64,000 nt of DNA from Methylomonas sp. LW13 (lineage in GTDB: Bacteria; Pseudomonadota; Gammaproteobacteria; Methylococcales; Methylomonadaceae), in the NCBI RefSeq assembly GCF_016865255.1, contig NZ_CP033381.1, positions 4,216,001 to 4,280,000 on the forward strand. The letters run 5' to 3'. Shown here piece after piece: positions 17,726-26,732 of the stretch; positions within the stretch are counted from its first letter, which is position 1; every line of letters begins with the position of its first letter. Under the pieces are notes generated by a model, which saw only the letters and a list, made by a program, of their open reading frames with translations, made no database searches and was not told the DNA's origin. The position numbers and the translations under genes were made by a program.

Positions 17726-18834
17726 TGTGTCACCACCCGCACGCTGTCACCGTCGGCCAAAAACGAGGCACCGCCAGCCACCAACCGATCTTCGGCGGCC
17801 ACGCCGGCTAAAATTTCCACCTGGTCGCCGTTTCTGCGGCCCAACTGCACTTTGACCTGCTTGACGCGGGCCCGGTCTTCGGTTTGTTCGGTCAACAAAA
17901 ATACATAACTAAAGCCATCCCGCAGCGACAGCGCCTCTTGCGGCACCGTTAGCGCCGCGGAACTGCCCAATTCAAATTCGCCGCGGGCGAACATACCGGC
18001 ACGCAAACCGGTCTGCGCGGCACGAGGTAAGTCAACATAAACCAGGCCATTGCGGTTTTGCACATCCAGGGTAGGCGCCAGGAAACGCACTTCACCGTCG
18101 ATACTGCCAACATTCGGGACCTCTACCCTCACCTTATTGCCTGGTTTCAGTTGCGTCATTTCCGCGGCGGTAAGCTCGCCGCGCCACTCCAAGCGGTTTT
18201 GCCGAATCAAACGAAACAATTCCTGGCCTTTGGTGGCGACGGCGCCCAAAGTGGCGCTACGCGCGGAAATCACGCCGTCGTCGCTGGCCAATACTTTGGT
18301 GTATTTCAGGCGTAACAATTGCGCATCCAACTGCGCTTTGGCGGATTGCAGTTTGGCCTCTGCGGTTTTCGCGCCGGTCAGGTACTGGTCCACTTGTTGC
18401 GCGCTCAATGCGCCGGATACCGAGACCTTGCGCGCCCGCTCGGCGTTAAGCCGGGCTTCGGCCAGATTGGCTTCGGCTTCGGCCACTACACCTCGGGCTT
18501 GCGCGACATCGGCCAATACGCTTTCGTCGGAAAAGGTGGCCAACACCTGGCCTTTTTTAACGGCTTCGCCGATTTGCACGTTAACCGCGCTCAGACGCAG
18601 ATCGCCGATTTCGGCGCCGATCACGGCTTCCTGCCAAGCCGCAATCGAACCGTTAGCCGTGAGACTGAGCGGAATATCATGCGTCTGCGGACGGATCGCG
18701 GACACGCTGAGCGCCGGATTGGCAGCCGGTGCTTCGCTAGATGGCGCGGGCTGGCTGACGCGGCCGATCGCTACGCCAATGCCGATTAATAACAGTAAGG
18801 CGGCGAATAGCACGCCTATTTTTCCCTTGGTCAT
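17722..18834 (-). CDS. RND efflux periplasmic adaptor protein
   Basis: A 370-residue membrane fusion protein. An N-terminal anchor (IGVLFAALLLLIGIGVAIG) is followed by a lipoyl-like half motif (AVIGAEIGDLRLSAVNVQIGEAVKKGQ), an alpha-helical hairpin rich in Ala/Glu at about residues 90-160, the second lipoyl half, and beta-barrel and membrane-proximal domains. It links the RND pump to the outer-membrane channel. The start at 18834 is set by a GGAGG 6 nt upstream; a longer reading to 18990 would run into the preceding gene and has no membrane anchor at its front. Its ATG overlaps the upstream stop (ATGA). Confidence 0.92.
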   Translation of the reverse strand: MTKGKIGVLFAALLLLIGIGVAIGRVSQPAPSSEAPAANPALSVSAIRPQTHDIPLSLTANGSIAAWQEAVIGAEIGDLRLSAVNVQIGEAVKKGQVLATFSDESVLADVAQARGVVAEAEANLAEARLNAERARKVSVSGALSAQQVDQYLTGAKTAEAKLQSAKAQLDAQLLRLKYTKVLASDDGVISARSATLGAVATKGQELFRLIRQNRLEWRGELTAAEMTQLKPGNKVRVEVPNVGSIDGEVRFLAPTLDVQNRNGLVYVDLPRAAQTGLRAGMFARGEFELGSSAALTVPQEALSLRDGFSYVFLLTEQTEDRARVKQVKVQLGRRNGDQVEILAGVAAEDRLVAGGASFLADGDSVRVVTQ

Positions 18835-20393
18835 GAGTTTCCTCCGTTGAGCATGTCGTTTTGATTCGGATATAAATGCGTGTTGCCGATGGCTCTGAGT
18901 TTGGCTGGGCCTGCCGCCGCCGTGTCCGGATTCGGCGACTCGCCAGCATCGGTCCAGCCTCCGCCCGCCGCGCGATACAGCGCGATCCAAGCCCCGACCT
19001 GTTCCTGCTCCAGCTCTTCGAGCGCCAGTTCAGAGGCCAGCACGTTGCGGCGGGCAGTTTCCACATCCAGCAAATTACCCAGTCCGCTTTGGTAGAGCGT
19101 TTGCAGCGCCTGAAAGTTTGCCCGGTAACCGCTGACCGCCTCGCGGCCTTGCGGCAAGCGTTGGCGGGTGCTATCCAAACGTACCAGGGCATCTTCGACT
19201 TCCTTGACCGCCGTGCGCACCTTGGCGCGGAAGCGGCTTTCCGCCGCTTGGTATTGCACCTTGGCGACTTCCACGTCGGCTGCGCGCTTGCCGGCGTCGA
19301 ACAGCGGCAAGCTCAGCGTCGGCCCTATCGCCCAAGTCTGCGCCAGCATCAGCGCCGCGCCGTTGATGTTTTGCAGGGTCGGGGTGATGTTGCCCGACAG
19401 GCTCAATTTCGGAAATTGTTTGGCCCGTTGCACGCCGATATTGGCGCTGGCCTCGGCGAGGTCGCGTTCGGCGGCCGCCACATCGGGCCGTTGCAATAAC
19501 ACCTTGGCCGGTAAGGACGCGATTTCGAACGCTGGCGGAGTGGGCAGTTTCGCCGTCTGATCGGCCGAACCGTTCAGTAACGACCGCAAGTCGGCTTCCG
19601 CGAGGCCGGTCATCGCCACCAGGCTTTTGATGGAACGTTCGCACTGGGCTTGTTGTTGCAGCAAGGTTCTGTTGCCTTCGGCGGCGCTGGCGGTAGCCAA
19701 GGCTACATCGCCCGGTGAGCGGAACCCGCTCTGGCCGGCAACCGCCGCTACCCGCGCCGACTCGCGGCGCGAATCGCTGTCGGTACGCAATAGTTGCACT
19801 TGCGCTTCGCAATAGCGGTAAGACAGGTAGGCATCGGCCACTTCCACCGCTACCGCGACCCTGGCGTCGTGCCAGGAGGCGTTGCGCGATTCCAGTTGGC
19901 TTTGGGCCGCTTCCTGCTGCCGGGCCAAACCGCCGAACAAGTCTATTTCCCAGCTGGATTGCAGTCCGGCCGAGAATTGGTTCCAGATGAACGGCGTGCC
20001 GCCAAACGAAGACGAGGAGCGTTTGGAGGCGAACTCTGAATCCAGTTTCGGCAGGATGGCCGCATCGGCGCCCACGAGATTTGCTCTAGCTTCTTCGATG
20101 CGCGCTCTGGCGTCGGCGACCGAGGCGCTCACCTGTTCGGCGGCGCTTAACAGGCGAGTCAGAGCCGGGTCTTGAAAACGCTCCCACCAGCGCATCAGCT
20201 CGGCGGGGTCGCCTTGATGCGCCTGTTGGCGCTTGGCCGCATCGGCTTGCGGCGCTTGCCAGCTCGCAGGCGCCGGCAATGGTTCTGTTTGATAATCAGG
20301 GCCGACGGTCGTCAATAAACCGCCGGACCCGCAAGCCGAAAGCAGCAAGGGGATCAGACTCAAACCCAGCGGCCGCGAGATATTATTGTTCAT
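18831..20393 (-). CDS. NodT-family outer-membrane efflux lipoprotein
   Basis: About 520 residues. The N-terminus is a lipoprotein signal with the lipobox LLSAC near residue 22. Two outer-membrane efflux (OEP) repeats follow, each with long helical segments such as VADARARIEEARANLVGADA and LAEASANIGVQRAKQFPKLSL. It forms the trimeric TolC-like exit channel for the RND pump. Translation probably starts at 20393, with an in-frame ATG at 20402 as alternative; both overlap the 3' end of the TetR gene, and no clear ribosome site is present, so coupling to TetR is likely. Confidence 0.9.
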   Translation of the reverse strand: MNNNISRPLGLSLIPLLLSACGSGGLLTTVGPDYQTEPLPAPASWQAPQADAAKRQQAHQGDPAELMRWWERFQDPALTRLLSAAEQVSASVADARARIEEARANLVGADAAILPKLDSEFASKRSSSSFGGTPFIWNQFSAGLQSSWEIDLFGGLARQQEAAQSQLESRNASWHDARVAVAVEVADAYLSYRYCEAQVQLLRTDSDSRRESARVAAVAGQSGFRSPGDVALATASAAEGNRTLLQQQAQCERSIKSLVAMTGLAEADLRSLLNGSADQTAKLPTPPAFEIASLPAKVLLQRPDVAAAERDLAEASANIGVQRAKQFPKLSLSGNITPTLQNINGAALMLAQTWAIGPTLSLPLFDAGKRAADVEVAKVQYQAAESRFRAKVRTAVKEVEDALVRLDSTRQRLPQGREAVSGYRANFQALQTLYQSGLGNLLDVETARRNVLASELALEELEQEQVGAWIALYRAAGGGWTDAGESPNPDTAAAGPAKLRAIGNTHLYPNQNDMLNGGNS

Positions 20394-21051
20394 GGTCGCC
20401 ATCCCGAGCCCGGCGCGCGGCTTCGCCTTCGATCATGGCCAGTGCGTAGCCGGCCAGACGTTCCGCTAGTACGTCGATGTTTTGTGGAGAATTTAAAATT
20501 TGCGGGGAAATCATCGAGATGACGTCTTGTCCCACATAGAAATGCACCGCCATGCCTATCATCGCGAAAACCAGCCGATGCAAGTCGTCGTCGATGCCGC
20601 TCAATCCCAAATGTTCCTTGAGCAGCAACACCAGGGATTCATGCTGCGGTTTGATTTCCGCATCGATTTCCTGCTGCCAGGCGCCCGTCGGCTCGATCAT
20701 CTCCCGGAAGTGCAGCTTCATCACAAGCCCAAAGTCCTCGCCTTCTTTCAGCGGCTCCAGGAATTCGCTGAAAAACCGGGTCAATACTTCGGGCAACGGT
20801 AAGTCGGCATAGGCCGCGACATCGGAACCGCAACGTGCGTCGCCCATCGGTTCGAAGAATGCGGCGCGATATAGACCGGCCTTATCGCCGAAGTAGTAGC
20901 GAATGGCCGAAATATTGGCGCCAGCCGCCTCGCAGATTTCCCGCGTGGAGGCCGCCTTGTAGCCTTTTTCGGCAAACAGCCGCAACGCTGCCATGACCAG
21001 CCGGCTGCGTGCGTCGTGAGTTTCGGTTTCGGAGTTTTCAGGTGCGACCAT
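20383..21051 (-). CDS. TetR/AcrR-family repressor of the efflux operon
   Basis: About 222 residues. The N-terminal helix-turn-helix is clear (LVMAALRLFAEKGYKAAST, REICEAAGANISAIRYYFGDK). The C-terminal ligand domain resembles the CerR/DUF1956 type. It probably binds the palindromes directly upstream and represses its own operon until a ligand arrives. The ATG at 21051 gives a normal TetR length; a TTG at 21087 would add 12 residues but overlaps the operator. It is the first gene of the TetR-NodT-adaptor-RND operon, an arrangement that allows autoregulation. Confidence 0.88.
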   Translation of the reverse strand: MVAPENSETETHDARSRLVMAALRLFAEKGYKAASTREICEAAGANISAIRYYFGDKAGLYRAAFFEPMGDARCGSDVAAYADLPLPEVLTRFFSEFLEPLKEGEDFGLVMKLHFREMIEPTGAWQQEIDAEIKPQHESLVLLLKEHLGLSGIDDDLHRLVFAMIGMAVHFYVGQDVISMISPQILNSPQNIDVLAERLAGYALAMIEGEAARRARDGDHEQ

Positions 21052-21085
21052 GCTGCCTCTGCGGAAGTGCTTGTTAGAAAAAATC

Positions 21086-21125
21086 AATCGATCGATTTAA
21101 ACAATATCAATCAATCGATTGATTG
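21086..21125. promoter_or_regulatory. Tandem palindromic operator for TetR regulator
   Basis: A perfect 18 bp palindrome (CAATCAATCGATTGATTG, 21108-21125) and a 12 bp palindrome (AATCGATCGATT, 21086-21097) lie 35-75 bp upstream of the TetR start. The shared AATCGATT core and the position are typical of a TetR-family operator. Binding by the adjacent regulator is inferred. Confidence 0.7.
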
Positions 21126-21395
21126 TCAATTTTTGGATTGTGTTTAAAGGACAACTTTTCCTCGATTCCTACCGAAGAATGACTTCCATTGCAGCTGATT
21201 TGCACAGAAAAATCAGGTCATATGCCACAGGTAATTGCGTTAAATGACATAGTTTTAAACGTAAGTCTCCCCCTACACCTCCCCTCAACAACCTTACAGC
21301 CGAGCACTATTGGAATTGGACGGCTTTATGCGTTTATTGGCACACAGCTTGCGGCAGTTTCCGTCTTTCGTTCACAAAAATCCGGAGCTAGTCGC

Positions 21396-21911
21396 TTGTC
21401 CGTCATCGCCATTAAGCACGATCAGATAGCCGAATTATTTCTGACTCATAAAGAAGCCATCGTCGATTTTTTGCTGCGCAAGGTAAAGTGCCCCGATGCG
21501 GCACAAGATCTGAGTCAGGAAACTTATTTGCGTTTGCTGGGCAAGGACAGTCTGACACACACCGACAATCTACCCGGTTATCTGTTTCGTACCGCCGAAC
21601 GCCTGTCGATAGACTTTATTCGCCACCATCAGCGCAGCGGTGCAAAAACCCAAGAATTGAACGACGAGCTGACTTGCCCGCTGATGCAACCGGAAGACTT
21701 TGCCATTCTTAGCCAACAATGCGAACGCCTGTTGCAGGCTATCGCCAGCCTGCCGCGGCAATGCCGGCATATTTTACTGCTGCGCAAGATCGACGAACTC
21801 ACTTATGCCCAAATCGCCGGAAAACTGGGTATTTCCGAGAAAACGGTGCAACGCCAGTTGGTCAAGGCCATGTTGCACTGCCATCACATGCTAATCGGCA
21901 CGCAGCACTAA
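21396..21911 (+). CDS. ECF sigma factor, FecI-like
   Basis: About 171 residues from a TTG start at 21396, preceded by GGAG at 21383-21386. An upstream ATG at 21189 gives 69 extra residues that do not look like sigma. Region 2 is seen in HKEAIVDFLLRKV, AAQDLSQETYLRLL and LFRTAERLSIDFIRHH, and region 4 in LPRQCRHILLLRKIDELTYA followed by the helix-turn-helix KLGISEKTVQRQLVKAM. It should direct RNA polymerase to the downstream TonB receptor gene when signalled through FecR. It is followed 12 bp later by fecR. The start is the uncertain part. Confidence 0.85.
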   Translation: MSVIAIKHDQIAELFLTHKEAIVDFLLRKVKCPDAAQDLSQETYLRLLGKDSLTHTDNLPGYLFRTAERLSIDFIRHHQRSGAKTQELNDELTCPLMQPEDFAILSQQCERLLQAIASLPRQCRHILLLRKIDELTYAQIAGKLGISEKTVQRQLVKAMLHCHHMLIGTQH

Positions 21912-21923
21912 ACCGGCCAATCG

Positions 21924-22880
21924 ATGACGGCGCCCAAGCTTTCGCAATCGCCAAAAATTCTTCAGCAAGCTGCGACGTGGTTCGTGGAGTTACAGTCTGA
22001 ATCCTGTGATGAGCAGCGGCGTCAAGCATTCGCGCAATGGCTTCTGCAAAATCCAGCGCATCAGACCGCTTACGACGACATCGCCAGCCTTTGGGGCAAT
22101 CTGGACGAGCTAAAAACCGCTGAGGTCGCCGGCTTGAATACCGCGCGCTCCGCAAGGCCCCGCGTCTGGCGAAACGGCAAAATGTTAACCGTTAGCCTGC
22201 TGCTTGCCACCGTGTTGACCGGCGCATGGCTGGACTTCAAGGCGCCTAGTAGAGTTTACCAAACAGGCATAGGCGAACGGCAAACCGTGCAACTGGCCGA
22301 CGGTTCCCAACTGCAATTGAATACCGATACACAACTGCGCGTACGTCTGTCCTGGTGGCGCCGCGAGATCGAGTTGCAGCAAGGCGAAGCCATGTTCAAC
22401 GTCGCCCATCAGGCCTGGCACCCGTTTACCGTTCATACCGGCAATCTACAAATTAAAGACATCGGCACCGTGTTTAACGTGCGGCATGATAATCACGGCA
22501 CCGCCGTATCGGTCTTGGAAGGCGAAGTTGCCCTACATGCCGGCCGCAGCTGGTTTGGCGAAAATTTACCCGCCGGCTTCAGCCGCAAAATAGATGCGGG
22601 CGGCCACTGGCAAAAACCCGAAAAAACCAATACCAAGCAAGTGGCGGCATGGCTCAACGGCCAACTGTTGTTCGACCACACGCCGCTGACCGAAGTCGTC
22701 GCGGAATTGGAGCGTTATCACGCCGTGCGTTTTGCGTTTGCCGATCCTGCCTTGGCCAAGCAAACCCTGAGCGGCAGTTTCAATAGCGCCGATCTCAAGC
22801 CGTTTCTGCAGGCCCTGGAAAAAATCCTGCCTATCCGCGTGCAGCGCCAAAAACAAACCGTCGTGCTTTACAGCCGCTAA
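21924..22880 (+). CDS. FecR-family anti-sigma regulator
   Basis: A 318-residue protein. A cytoplasmic N-terminal part has the DUF4880-like motif (AFAQWLLQNPAHQTAYDDIASLW), one membrane helix lies at about 88-105, and a periplasmic FecR domain follows (QTVQLADGSQLQLNTDTQLRV, GEAMFNVAHQAWHPFTVHTG). A C-terminal STN-binding region includes LTEVVAELERYHAV. It relays the state of the TonB receptor to the ECF sigma factor encoded 12 bp upstream. This pairing is typical of siderophore signalling. Confidence 0.92.
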   Translation: MTAPKLSQSPKILQQAATWFVELQSESCDEQRRQAFAQWLLQNPAHQTAYDDIASLWGNLDELKTAEVAGLNTARSARPRVWRNGKMLTVSLLLATVLTGAWLDFKAPSRVYQTGIGERQTVQLADGSQLQLNTDTQLRVRLSWWRREIELQQGEAMFNVAHQAWHPFTVHTGNLQIKDIGTVFNVRHDNHGTAVSVLEGEVALHAGRSWFGENLPAGFSRKIDAGGHWQKPEKTNTKQVAAWLNGQLLFDHTPLTEVVAELERYHAVRFAFADPALAKQTLSGSFNSADLKPFLQALEKILPIRVQRQKQTVVLYSR

Positions 22881-23006
22881 CAAACAGGTGTTCGTGTTTG
22901 GGTTAAAAAAATATTCCCCAAACCTGTCCAGTTTGACCAGTCTGCTTCGTTAATGGGGTATGGCGAGTCAAAAAATATTGCCACCCACGACTAACAGGAG
23001 ACGATC

Positions 23007-25352
23007 ATGGATTGCAAACTTAACACCACACCCGCGAAAAAACCGCGCCGACAGGCGCCCCTGCTGGCGTTGGCCCTAGCCGCTTCAATCGACGCAAGCG
23101 CGGCAGGCAGCACCAGCGCAAGCATAGACCTTCCCGCGCAACCGCTGGCAGCGACGCTGGAAAACTTGGCAAAGTCCACCAATACCAAATTGATCTATGC
23201 CGACTCGATGGTGCAAGGCTTGCAAGCCCAGCCGTTGAAGGGCCAATACACCGTACAACAGGCGCTAGAAAAAGTGTTAAGTCAGAATGGCTTACAGTAC
23301 GAGCAAGTAGGCGAAGGCGTCATTGCGGTTAAAAAAGTCCCCGCGCCAAAACCACCAGCCGTTAAGGACGATTCGACTTTCGAACTGGGTGCGGTCACAG
23401 TGAGTGATCAAACCGAGAGCATGAAATTAACCAGCAAGGACATTGCCACTTCGGTGGACATCATGTACGCCGATAAAATTGCCGACCAAAACGTATTAAC
23501 GGCCTACGATTTGTTCCACCGCATGCCCGGCGTTCAAGTGACCCAATTCGGCCAAGGCATCACCACCGGCAAAATGTCGTTTCGCGGTTTCAATGGCGAA
23601 GGCCGGGTCAACGCGGTGAAATTGCTGATCGACGGCGTGCCTAGCAACACCAACAGCGGCGACACCTATTTTATCGACTCGCTGTTTCCGCTCGACATCG
23701 AGTCCATCGAAGTGGTGCGGGGTACCAACGACGCCCGCTACGGCCTGCACTCCTTCGCCGGCAACATCAGCATGAACACCACCACCGGCGGCAACTACGC
23801 TAAGGCCCGGGCCAGTTTTGGCAGTTTCAATACCCACGACATCCAATCCGGTCTGGGCTATGAAAAAGACGGTTTCTCGCAGAACTATCAAATTTCCTAC
23901 CGCGCCAGCGACGGCTACCGCGACCATAGCGACACCGACAAAAACAGCTTTTCCGGCAAGTGGTTTTACACCCCGGACAACCAAAAATACAAAATAGGTT
24001 TGATCGCCCGCTGGAGCGAAGCCGGCGCCCAAGAACCCGGCTATATGACATACCAGGAACAGTTACTCAATCAAACCCAAACCTTCACCCGAAATGCCAC
24101 TGACGGCGGCAAACGCACGGTTGGTCAGGTCAGCACCCACTTGGACGTCAACCTCAGCCCGACCTTATTCTGGTCGTCCAAGGTCTACGGCACTTTATTC
24201 GACGACCAGCGTTATGTCACCTATGGCCCTGGCGCAGCACAGCAAGAACGCGACCGCGACGAAATTCAGTACGGCGCGATGACCTCGCTGACCTACCATC
24301 CGGTGGTCAGTTGGCTGGACGACTTTTCGCTGGAAACCGGCTTCGACTTCCAGCAACAGGAAAACAAATATCTGCGTTATCTAACCGATAGCAGGGTTCG
24401 CCGAAGCAGCGGTTTGCGTAACGACGAGAAGTGGGACTTCCTGAACTACGGCGGCTACATCCAGGCGATCATCAAGCCTTTCAAATGGTTGAAACTGACA
24501 CCGGGTTACCGCGCCGACATCGTCGACGGCAGCTTCTTCAGCTATCGCCCCGGCTCAGCGTTCGGCTCCTACCCCCTTAACGACTACGGCACGATTTCGC
24601 AACCCAAAATAGGCGCGGTGATTACGCCGATCGAAGGCTACAGCCTTTATGGCAACTGGGGCCGCACCTTCCAGGTCGGCCTGGGCCAAGCCACCTTCAT
24701 CGGCCGCAACCAAGCGAATATCGGCCCCTCGTTGAACGATGGCTGGGAAGTGGGTGTCAAGCTGAAACCGGTCAATTGGGCCGAGGGCCGGGTCGCCTAT
24801 TGGTCGCAAAAAGCCAGCAACGAAATTAGCCGCGACCTGGCCAGCGTGGAGTCGAGCCAAATAGGCCCCACACTGCGTCAAGGCGTGGACATTGAAGTCA
24901 AAGTTTATCCAACCGATAAAGTCGGGGTTTGGGCGGCGTACTCGTTGCAGGAAGCTAAAGTCACCAATCCGCCGGCGGTTTCGGCTGGCACTATGGAATA
25001 CGTCTCGGGTAATCAGGTCGTCAATACCCCGAATTATTTGTTCTCGGCCGGCATCGACTACCAAATCCTGCCGCAATTGCGTTCTTCACTGTGGACCAGC
25101 GGCCAAGGCGACTACTTTGTCGATCAAGCCAATCAGCGCGGCCAATACGGCGAATACGCCCTGCTCAACCTGGATTTAGGCTACCAGGTGACCAAGGAAG
25201 TGGAATTGCAATTTCAAGCTAAAAACCTGACCGACGTTCGCCGGGAATACGTTTGGTACTCCGAATCATTCGGCGCCACCGCCCAACCTTTCTTCTCGCC
25301 GGGCGACGGCGTTGCCTTCTACGGCGCCGTCAACGTCAAGTTCGACTACTAA
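23007..25352 (+). CDS. TonB-dependent siderophore receptor with STN signalling domain
   Basis: A 781-residue outer-membrane protein. It has a signal peptide ending near SAAG (residue about 33), an STN domain (residues about 40-105, LAATLENLAKSTNTKLIYAD), a plug domain (about 145-260, LLIDGVPSNTNSG and IESIEVVRGTNDARYG) and a 22-strand-type barrel ending in VNVKFDY with a terminal aromatic. The STN domain marks it as a transducer that also signals to FecR. An AGGAGA lies 7 nt before the ATG. The ligand is probably a ferric siderophore, judged from the sigma/FecR/PepSY context. Confidence 0.93.
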   Translation: MDCKLNTTPAKKPRRQAPLLALALAASIDASAAGSTSASIDLPAQPLAATLENLAKSTNTKLIYADSMVQGLQAQPLKGQYTVQQALEKVLSQNGLQYEQVGEGVIAVKKVPAPKPPAVKDDSTFELGAVTVSDQTESMKLTSKDIATSVDIMYADKIADQNVLTAYDLFHRMPGVQVTQFGQGITTGKMSFRGFNGEGRVNAVKLLIDGVPSNTNSGDTYFIDSLFPLDIESIEVVRGTNDARYGLHSFAGNISMNTTTGGNYAKARASFGSFNTHDIQSGLGYEKDGFSQNYQISYRASDGYRDHSDTDKNSFSGKWFYTPDNQKYKIGLIARWSEAGAQEPGYMTYQEQLLNQTQTFTRNATDGGKRTVGQVSTHLDVNLSPTLFWSSKVYGTLFDDQRYVTYGPGAAQQERDRDEIQYGAMTSLTYHPVVSWLDDFSLETGFDFQQQENKYLRYLTDSRVRRSSGLRNDEKWDFLNYGGYIQAIIKPFKWLKLTPGYRADIVDGSFFSYRPGSAFGSYPLNDYGTISQPKIGAVITPIEGYSLYGNWGRTFQVGLGQATFIGRNQANIGPSLNDGWEVGVKLKPVNWAEGRVAYWSQKASNEISRDLASVESSQIGPTLRQGVDIEVKVYPTDKVGVWAAYSLQEAKVTNPPAVSAGTMEYVSGNQVVNTPNYLFSAGIDYQILPQLRSSLWTSGQGDYFVDQANQRGQYGEYALLNLDLGYQVTKEVELQFQAKNLTDVRREYVWYSESFGATAQPFFSPGDGVAFYGAVNVKFDY

Positions 25353-25364
25353 GCTCGTATCACC

Positions 25365-26561
25365 ATGAAATCGACGGCCAACAAGAAGCAGGCTAGACGC
25401 CAATTCTGGCTGGCCGTACATTTATACCTCGGGCTGTCGTTGGGCTTGATCATCGCCCTGGTCGGCCTGACCGGCAGCCTTTTGGTGTTTTATATCGATC
25501 TGGACGAGTGGCTGAATCCACAGTTGATCATTTCCGAATCCAGCGCCCAGCGGCAAAGCTACGAGGATATTTTTCAAGCCCTACGTCGCGCGGAGCCTAC
25601 GCGGCAACGCGGCTGGCGGCTGGAAATTCCCGACGATCCGCGGCGCGCCATCACCGCCCGCTACTATAAGCCGCAAGAAACCGAGCATCACGGCTTTGCC
25701 CCGCTGATGCTGTCGGTCGATCCTTATACCGGCACGGTCCTCGCCAATCGTTTCTGGGGCGAATTTGCGATGACCTGGCTTTACGATTTGCATTACAAGC
25801 TGCTACTGGATAATCCCGGCAAAATTTTGATGGCCATCGTCGGCGGCTTGTTGTTGATGTCCGTGATCAGCGGCGTCTATCTGTGGTGGCCTCCACTACA
25901 CAAATTAAAGAGCGCTTTGAGCCTAAAGCGCCATGCCAGCCGCGAACGCCTAAATTACGATTTACATAAACTGGCGGGCGTCTACAGCCTGATTGTGATG
26001 CTGGTATTGGCAGTCACCGGAGTAGCCTTGGAGATTCCGCAATACGTCAATCCGATACTGGGCTATTTCTCGCCCTTGCAGGCATCGCCCGCGCCAAAAT
26101 CCGCCATCACCGAAAACAAGCCGGCGCGCATCAGCCTGGATCAAGCCGTCGCGGTCGGCCAAGCCCGGTTTCCGCAGGCGCGCCTGTGTTGGATAGAGAC
26201 ACCGCACGATGCTAATGGCAGCTACCGCATCAATCTGCGCCAGGCTGGCGAGCCTAGTCAGCGCTTTCCCAAAACCAATGTCTGGGTCGATCAATATTCC
26301 GGCCAGGTGTTGGCGGTCAGCAGTCCCGACGAACTGGGCGGCTCGGACACCGTCATCAACTGGCTGCATCCGCTGCATACCGGAGAGGCGTTTGGCTTGA
26401 CCGGGCAATTGCTGGTGTTGGTTGCCGGCTTGCTCTGCCCGCTGCTGTTCCTCACCGGCGTGATACGCTGGCTGCAAAAACGCCGCGGCCGGCAACTGCA
26501 TCCTCGGCACCAGCAATCGGCAAAAAACCCACCTCTACCGCCCGCCTTACAGAATCGATAA
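25365..26561 (+). CDS. PepSY-associated transmembrane protein
   Basis: A 398-residue inner-membrane protein with four transmembrane helices: about 15-40 (LAVHLYLGLSLGLIIALVGLTGSLL), 155-175, 203-225 and 345-370. Periplasmic PepSY-like segments lie between them. The HLYLGL and HKLAGVYSL histidines are typical of the family. Members beside ferric-siderophore receptors act in siderophore reduction or iron release, for example FpvG-like proteins. It starts 12 bp after the TonB receptor gene, so the two probably share a transcript. Confidence 0.88.
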   Translation: MKSTANKKQARRQFWLAVHLYLGLSLGLIIALVGLTGSLLVFYIDLDEWLNPQLIISESSAQRQSYEDIFQALRRAEPTRQRGWRLEIPDDPRRAITARYYKPQETEHHGFAPLMLSVDPYTGTVLANRFWGEFAMTWLYDLHYKLLLDNPGKILMAIVGGLLLMSVISGVYLWWPPLHKLKSALSLKRHASRERLNYDLHKLAGVYSLIVMLVLAVTGVALEIPQYVNPILGYFSPLQASPAPKSAITENKPARISLDQAVAVGQARFPQARLCWIETPHDANGSYRINLRQAGEPSQRFPKTNVWVDQYSGQVLAVSSPDELGGSDTVINWLHPLHTGEAFGLTGQLLVLVAGLLCPLLFLTGVIRWLQKRRGRQLHPRHQQSAKNPPLPPALQNR

Positions 26562-26576
26562 GCTCTCTATTGCCTA

Positions 26577-26609
26577 GTTGACAGTCAATGACTCAAGTTG
26601 TCTGTCAAC
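26577..26609. terminator. Hairpin after the iron-uptake unit
   Basis: GTTGACAG at 26577-26584 pairs with CTGTCAAC at 26602-26609, and an inner AGTCA/TGACT can pair as well. It lies 16 bp after the PepSY gene stop. There is no T-run, so a terminator role is only suggested by position. Confidence 0.4.
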
Positions 26610-26732
26610 ACCTAAGTATTTGCAGCAAATCCGCTCGACTCATCTAAAATCTGCATAATTACTTGATTTGTTTCGGTGCTGTCTGCTGCAAACAATCGCC
26701 GCCTAATTCTTAATTTTTTTGGCCCATAGCTC

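Noticed and set aside
18835-18990. Longer start for the RND adaptor
   Set aside because: It would add 52 residues without homology and run far into the preceding gene; a GGAGG marks 18834.
21189-21395. Longer start for the sigma factor
   Set aside because: The first 69 residues do not match the family; TTG at 21396 has a ribosome site.
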